Positions 57,585-64,000 of a DNA stretch of 64,000 bases are shown one piece after another. Location of the stretch: the NCBI GenBank assembly GCA_029959085.1, contig JARWIR010000047.1, positions 3,472,001 through 3,536,000 on the forward strand, written 5' to 3'. The DNA comes from Nemophila menziesii (lineage: Eukaryota; Streptophyta; Magnoliopsida; Boraginales; Hydrophyllaceae). The notes beneath the pieces are model-generated. The model did no database searches and was not told the DNA's origin. It worked only from the letters and a program-made list of their open reading frames with translations. Both the position numbers and the translations under genes were made by a program. Each line of letters starts with the position of its first letter. The first letter of the stretch is position 1.

Positions 57585-59552
57585 GTGGGATAGATAATAT
57601 ACGGTAGAAAGGATCCGTGGAAGCCCAAAAATTATCCAATGCAACGTGGAAGCCCAAGAAGCATAACCGTTCTTCATCTATTCAACTTTACTGTTAGTAT
57701 ATGATCTATATATAGATCCATATGAAGACAATAAAGGAATCTAGAAAATAATATTGTATTTAAGTTTATTTTATTTAGTTTAATTAGTCTAGTCTATTAA
57801 AAAGAGTGAAAAATCATTCACTGGTGAAGGCAAGCAATCCAACAATTATATGAACAGAAAATTGGAAAATATTTTATCAAGGACTTATGATGGATATGAA
57901 GATCAAATATATAAAATAATTCATCCTTCAAAAAAGTCTCTGTAGTATTAATTTTTTCAGTGTTTCTTCTTTTGTACGATAAATTTGAGAAAGGTATGAA
58001 AATATTTATTGACCTAAACCTTGAGGACCAGGTTCTTCGTGAAGGAGATGGTGATGTAATGATTAATGGGATAGATAATATACGTGGCAGTAGAAAGGAT
58101 ACATAGAAGCCCAAGAATTATCCAATGCAACGTGGAAGCCCAAGAAGCATGACCGTTCTTCATCTATTCAACTTTACCGTCAGTATATGATCTATATATA
58201 GATCCATATGAAGACAATAAAGGAATCTAGAAAATAATATTGTATTTAAGTTTATTTTATTTAGTTTAATTAGTCTAGTCTATTACTGTAAATCTTCATT
58301 ATACGTGGCAGTAGAGAAGATACGTGGAAACCCAAGAATTATCCAATGCAACGTGGAAGCCCAAGAAGCATAACCGTTCTTCATCTATTCAACTTTCCCG
58401 TTAGTATATGATCTATATATACATCCATATGAAGACAATAAAGGAATCCAGAAAATAAATATTGTCTTTAGGTTTTGGTTTAGGTTTAGTCTATTTAGTT
58501 ACGATCAAGTATATCTTGTACAATCACAGTTGTATATACATTGTATCTTCTGTACATATTTCTATAAATAAAACGTATGTGTTCATCACTATTCATTACA
58601 AATTTGGTGCTTTCATTGAGAGGCTATAAAGGATTGTATTCGAATGGATGAAGCCTTAGAAAAATTTCAATATGAAACAGCCCTGAAGTTCACATCAAGC
58701 AGACTCACAAACCAAGAAAACAAAGTTGTAACATTACAAAATACAATTGAAACCTTTTGTAAATTACTTCAAAAAGGTTCTGATCAAATAAATCTACTTG
58801 ATATGAACAATTCATTGTTTCCACAAAAATATTCATGTTCATCAACAAACTCCAATTCATCAAATGATTTTTCACAATTAGATTCTTACTCAACAACAAA
58901 TGTATGTTCTACGGTACGGTGGCGCCTAGATTTGTACATAGCCCTCACAATGTTTTAGTGAGTCGAGAGAATCAAATATCTGTGGTACCTCTAGTTAAAA
59001 AGAATGAACAATCATTCACTGGTAAAGGCAAGCAATCCAACACTTATATGAACAGAATGTTGGAAAATATTTTATCTAGGAGTTATGATGGATATGCAGA
59101 TCAAATATATAAAATAATTAATCGTTCAAAAAAGGCTCTGGGTACAGTAATAATATTTTCGGTGTTTCTTCTTTTGTACGATAAAATTGGGAAAGGTATG
59201 AAAATATTTATTGACTTGAACATTGAGGACAAGGTTCTTCCTGAAGGAGACGGTGATGTAATGATTAATGGGATTATAATATACGTGGTAGTAGAGAAGA
59301 TACTTGGAAACCCAAGAATTATCCAATGCAACGTGAAAGCCCATGAAACATAACCGTTCTTCATCTATTCAACTTTCCCGTTAGTATATGATCAAATAAA
59401 GGAATCAAGAAAATAAATATTGTCTTTAGGTTTAGGTTTAGTTTATTTAGTTACGATCAAGTATATCATGTACAATCACAGTTGTATATACATTGTATCT
59501 TCTGTACATATTTCTATAAATAAAATATATGTGTTCATCACTATTCATTACA
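57585..59552 (+). mobile_element. Nested cluster of short LTR elements (right copy)
   Basis: Counterpart of 5,199-7,166. The complete element has LTRs at 58,287-58,600 and 59,257-59,552, with the internal ORF at 58,644-58,958. A substitution near 59,322 (TCC against TCT on the left) removes the stop of the second internal frame, extending it to 149 codons (58,904-59,353) into the LTR. That shows how loosely constrained these frames are. Confidence 0.7.
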
Positions 59553-60486
59553 GTATTTTAGTTAATAGTATACTGTATTGGAATGTTCAGTAATCCAATA
59601 CAAAAATATGATAAAATATTTCATATAAATTATGTCAACCAATTTTAATATATTTATCTATATTATGTGAGTTTGAAAGATTATCATAGTTCAGTATATA
59701 CAAAAATATATCTTATTGTATATATTATAAAAATATCTTTCTCTACATATTGTGTTTATAGTTTTTAGTATACATAAGAAGATCATATTATGATCGTTGA
59801 TCATAACATTTCAAAACATTTCTATGAGGTTAGTTTGTTTTACTATATTAGTGTTAATTATTAAAATTTATTTTGTAGTATAAGTTTAACATTTTTAATT
59901 ATTTTACTTGAAATTCATAATCTCTTCAAAGAGAAAACATAAAGTGATTACTTTGTAGGTTATTATAGATTTTCCATTTAACACATATGTTTACATAATT
60001 TAATATAGACTATATTCTAATTTACTCAAAAAAATTGAATTATGTATCAAATTCACATTCCCAGCACAAAAGATGATAGTTAGTAGTTGATAACTCTTAT
60101 AAAAACTGTAGAAAATATGAAATTATTTAATTAAAGTACAAGTTTGGTTGACTAATAACACAAAATCAATTCCACGTTCTAAACATAAGAGATAATGGTT
60201 AGTAGTTAATAACACTTCCAATAAACTATAGAAAGTATGTAATCATTTAATTAAAGTACAAGTTTGGTTGACTAATCGAACACAAATCATATGATACCAA
60301 ACTGAACCTTCAACTTGTATTACACATAAACAAAAACTATTGGCCTTTCTACTTGATACAAAATTTAGAATTGTATTTGTGATGTGAGAGGATTCTCTCA
60401 TGTTTCTAATTATTTAACATCTAATACATGTATTTAAATTATACTTAGATGAAATTAAGCCTATTTATCTATCATATTTAAATTAA

Positions 60487-60656
60487 GAAAATTCTTCTAT
60501 CCAATATTAGATCAACCCACACCAATTATATTGATACACATACCCATGTTTTAAACTTACAAAAGTAACTAACTAGTTAATCTAATGACATTTGTTTTGG
60601 TATAATATTCAATAGATGTGATGTGAATATTGGACCATCCAATATTGGATGGAAGT
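60487..60656 (-). mobile_element. MITE with palindromic ends (right copy)
   Basis: Identical counterpart of 8,101-8,270 within the segmental duplication. Confidence 0.7.
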
Positions 60657-60757
60657 CTTACCATTAAATTAAAGGATTCAAACTGAGTTGAATAATCACA
60701 ACTTCAATACTCTTTTTTTAATATGTCATATTACTATATATTAAACCTATCAATTTG

Positions 60758-60961
60758 CTGAATAATAACTTCATGTTTAAATTTGACAATAAATGTATTA
60801 AAGCGGAAATAATTTGAGGTAAACACGTACTAATCAATAAATCATAATTTCATCATATAATTTTCTATGTAACAAATACAATTTATAAACTTGAAATACA
60901 TAGACATTTTTCTCAACTATGTTCTATCCTTTTAATTCATAGAAACGATAAAGAAGCTTAT
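60758..60961. other. ~200-bp segment present only in the right duplicate
   Basis: It lies between CTATCAATTTG and TATATTAATTTG. The left copy has only GATATTCTTT at this place (8,371-8,380). No terminal repeats, target duplication or ORF are visible, so it is more likely ancestral sequence deleted from the left copy than a transposon insertion (see findings). Confidence 0.8.
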
Positions 60962-61594
60962 TATATTAATTTGTTTTAATGTTTCTTTTTTTTGCATAAT
61001 ATATAAATTTTTGATATTCTTTATCAATTTTATTTAATCATATTATTGGGAAATTTTCGAGTTGATGTAACAGTTTATACATGCAGATGAGAAAGAGCTT
61101 ATCTAAATTAGTATTATCAAACTTTTCTTACTTCTCCAAGAAAATTTAGCTATTTACATGGTGGCCTAATTAAGTGCTTCTTTATTTTTTTTAAACATAT
61201 ATTGTAAATTGAAAAATTAGTTTGTGTATAATGCAAAAGTGAAAATTACTCAATCTAATGTTCTATTTATACATTTTTTAAATATGCAATATATGAACTC
61301 GTAATAATCAACAAATAATTTGTCTCCCTTGACTTTATAAAAACCCTCTACAAGGTCATGATATATGTATGGTCATATATCTTTTTTTGCATTAGTTCTT
61401 ATATTTTGATTATCTTTATCAATTTTATTTTGGATACCGTACGGAACTTTGCAAGTTGATGCTGTAATTTATTCACGCATAGGAGATAAAGCTTCTCCAA
61501 GTAAGTATTATTAAGATTTTCTTACTTTTTTTGAGTAAGTATTCTACAATATTATAAAAGTTTTATGTATATGGTTGCATAATTTAGTGCTTCA

Positions 61595-61598
<4 letters not shown>

Positions 61599-61668
<70 letters not shown>
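61599..61668. repeat. (AT)35 microsatellite (right copy)
   Basis: Perfect 70-bp AT run with the same flanks as the (AT)13 at 9,017. The 44-bp difference accounts exactly for the change of offset between the duplicates. Confidence 0.95.
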
Positions 61669-61672
<4 letters not shown>

Positions 61673-63055
61673 GAATAATAGACATCGATAGATTTTTTTA
61701 ATAAAGCTTATAAGGTATCTTTAAAACTAATTTTTTAAATTTCTGCTTGCTTATGTAGTTATGTTTTGCATCTTTCTTGAATAAATAATAACCTATTTTG
61801 TCTCTTATCTTGCAAAAGTAACATTTTAATACCTTATCTTTTGATATTTGTGATAATGTTATTCCTTTTATCTTGTAAATGTAACATTTTTGTCCCTAAT
61901 ATTTTTATTTTGTGACAACGTTATTATTTTATTTTTATTCCCTTATATTAGCCAAATGACACATTTAAGGGTATTTTGGTCATTTATCACATCAATTATA
62001 AAATGACATGTGTATTTAACCTTTTTAAAGTAAATGAAATAGAAAAAGATTAACATTGTCACAAAATAAAAAAATAGGGGATTAAAAGGTTGATTGTACA
62101 AGTGAAGGTGTTAAATTATCAAAAAGATAAAAATAAAATAAAGGACCTTATAGGTTATTTACATAATTTTTCTACTCTTTAATTTCTTTTATATACTTTT
62201 GTATTGCGATAAATTATCCTTTTTTAGTTATTTTATTTTAAATATGTAAACAAATTATTTGAAATTTAAAAAGAAGAACTATTGAAGAAGTTTATGTCTT
62301 CTGTGAAAACTCAATTTTCTTTCTCCACATTTTTTAACATAATTTAATCATTTCATTTATGTTTTATTACTTAATTCTATTATATTTTTAAGCTTTGATT
62401 TATATATTTTTTATTTATGATTTTTTTTTGATATATAATAAAATCTAAGTTATTTTTTCCAATATATGGAAACCTATATTACAATTCTTGTATAACATAG
62501 GGGTATATAGTGCTATTCATGCATAATATAGGATTTGTTAAAAAATTCAGGTGCTCATATTGAACTCATCAATTTTTTTGGATTTATTTGCACTATAGAT
62601 CCCTATGTTATGCAAAATTGCAATAAGATCCCTATAATATACAAATATTTGCACTATTTGTCATGATTTTTAAATTAGTTAGAATATAAGTCCCTATATT
62701 ATGTAAAATAACTTCTAGTTTTATCAAATAAAATACCAAAAATATTAATACAAATTAAATAAATGAAATCTTAATAAATCAGTAGGGTCCATGGGTCTCC
62801 TAGTGGACTAATTATGCGACAAAAACCAATTTTTAAGGACCATTTTAATAACTTTAAAAGTTGGAGGACCAATATGGTAATAGAATATATTTAGGGACTA
62901 TTTGTCAAATTGTTTCTTCCTACATTATAACTTTTTGTAAAATAAAACTATAATTGTGTGACTCGTGAAGTTTAATCGTAACATTTTTGTTAATGATCAA
63001 AACTCTCTTTTTTATCTACTCACAAAGCAAGATCAAATATTTCTCAATAATAATA

Positions 63056-63306
63056 ACTTATTTGGCCCTTGTCTTTACATGTTTTGATAGTTTGGTCTCT
63101 TATCTATCAATTAAGTTCTTATCTTTAAATTCTGTGACAACATTAGTCCCTTTTCATTCTGTTACAATTTGCTCTTTGCACTTTTGGAGGTATTTTAGTC
63201 ATTTATCACATAAAGGAAATACAACAACTACTAATTTTGTAAAAAAATAAAAATTAAGGGACTAAATTGTCAATAAAATTAATGACCAAATTTGTTATTT
63301 ATCAAT
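63056..63306. mobile_element. Degenerate foldback element (right copy)
   Basis: Duplicate of 10,430-10,680. Confidence 0.5.
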
Positions 63307-64000
63307 TTTATTTTAAATGCAAGAAAAAAGTCTCTTAATCTTGCGGAGTGAAATTTTTTTCCTTTTAATTTTTTTTAATAAAATACAAAAAATTTCTTTG
63401 CAGTTTGACTAGAGGCAAAGGAGGCAAAGAAGGAAAGGGACTATGAGCCACCCTAATATTCAACAACACAACAACAAGGATATTTACAACTACTTCCACT
63501 TACTAAATATAGTATCCAAAAATTATTATTCATTTAGTATATATTTTCAGTGTATATTTAAAATAAAGTAATTTAGTAACTATGGATGTAATAATAGTAT
63601 TTCTTAATACTGTGTGAAAAGTTAGGTGGACATCATTTATAGGACGGAAGAGGTACTTAACAAGAAGAAATATATTGTTTGATTTTATCGAAAGAATAAA
63701 GTTGGATAGATGTTTTTAGTAGATATTCTAAAAGACATTTTAAAATAGGAAAATTCTATCATTTTAGTAATTGGAATAAATTTATCTTTTATAAATTAAT
63801 AATTAGGTGTTTGTTATCGAAGTTTCGTTAGAGGTGTTATGGATGCTACGGAATTTAAGAAAAGTAGGTTATATAAAAATGGACAATAGGTTATATAAGA
63901 ATGAGGTATGCACATTTTATTTGAATCAAATATTTCCGGTACGAATGAAATGCAAATGTGAGATGCAGACCATAGACTAATCTTTCCAAGTTTATCTTAA

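Larger units (their letters stand above)
52404..64000 (+). repeat. Right copy of the ~11.4 kb direct segmental duplication
   Basis: It starts where GTTCATATTTTTTCAAAC matches base 1 of the window and is still matching (left base 11,374) at the window end. Private features relative to the left copy are: absence of the 12-bp segment at left 491-502, a ~200-bp segment at 60,758-60,961, and an (AT)35 tract in place of (AT)13. Sub-features mirror the left copy: GACGC array, p24 pseudogene, satellite-like repeats, LTR cluster, MITE and foldback elements. Confidence 0.97.

Noticed and set aside
1..64000. tRNA, rRNA, CRISPR, bacterial operon or defence system
   Set aside because: No tRNA arm consensus, rRNA-like segment, spaced palindromic repeat array or run of adjacent long ORFs is visible; the region is eukaryotic repeat DNA.

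Overview
The window looks like repeat-dominated nuclear DNA of a flowering plant, probably a eudicot. It is very AT-rich and full of plant-type transposable-element debris (CACTA, Helitron, MITE and small LTR elements). The only recognisable host gene material is an intron-containing, decayed p24 (emp24/TMED) cargo-receptor sequence. I could not identify the species. I find no intact protein-coding gene, no tRNA, rRNA or CRISPR array, and no operon-like organisation; nearly all short open frames are fortuitous.

Layout. (1) 1-11,374 recurs at 52,404-64,000 in the same orientation and almost base for base. I noticed only about a dozen substitutions plus a few indels over 11 kb, so the window shows a direct duplication with a period of about 52.4 kb. 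Each copy carries, in order: a small ORF (broken on the left, open on the right), a CpG-rich array of GACGC/GCGTC dyads resembling a CACTA subterminal region, a p24-delta pseudogene plus a second p24 fragment on the minus strand, satellite-like repeats, a nested cluster of short LTR elements, a MITE with palindromic ends and foldback elements. (2) 11,186-24,040 is an old, diverged copy ('copy 0') of the sequence at 24,997-30,850. It is interrupted by a CACTA-like end with 33-bp subterminal repeats (14,693), a Helitron-like 3' end with a roughly 550-bp TTAAGG array (18,380-18,990) and a CACTA DUF4216-type coding relic (20,634-21,173, minus). (3) 25,707-43,360 is a tandem triplication of a non-coding unit of about 5.87 kb. 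Its breakpoints fall inside a MITE at a short ATTTTT microhomology. (4) 43,361-52,403 holds dispersed foldback repeats, a 21-bp minisatellite, an unrecognised 105-codon open frame, a clean Tourist-like MITE with a TTA target duplication, and a satellite-like family that borders the right-hand duplicate.

The genes do not work together as a pathway. What is informative here is structural: duplications at three scales and ages, footprints of microhomology and template-switch repair, and captured or truncated p24 exons beside a transposon-like array. The near identity of the two outer copies has two competing explanations: a very recent duplication, or two haplotypes falsely joined in an assembly. 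Sequence alone cannot separate these.
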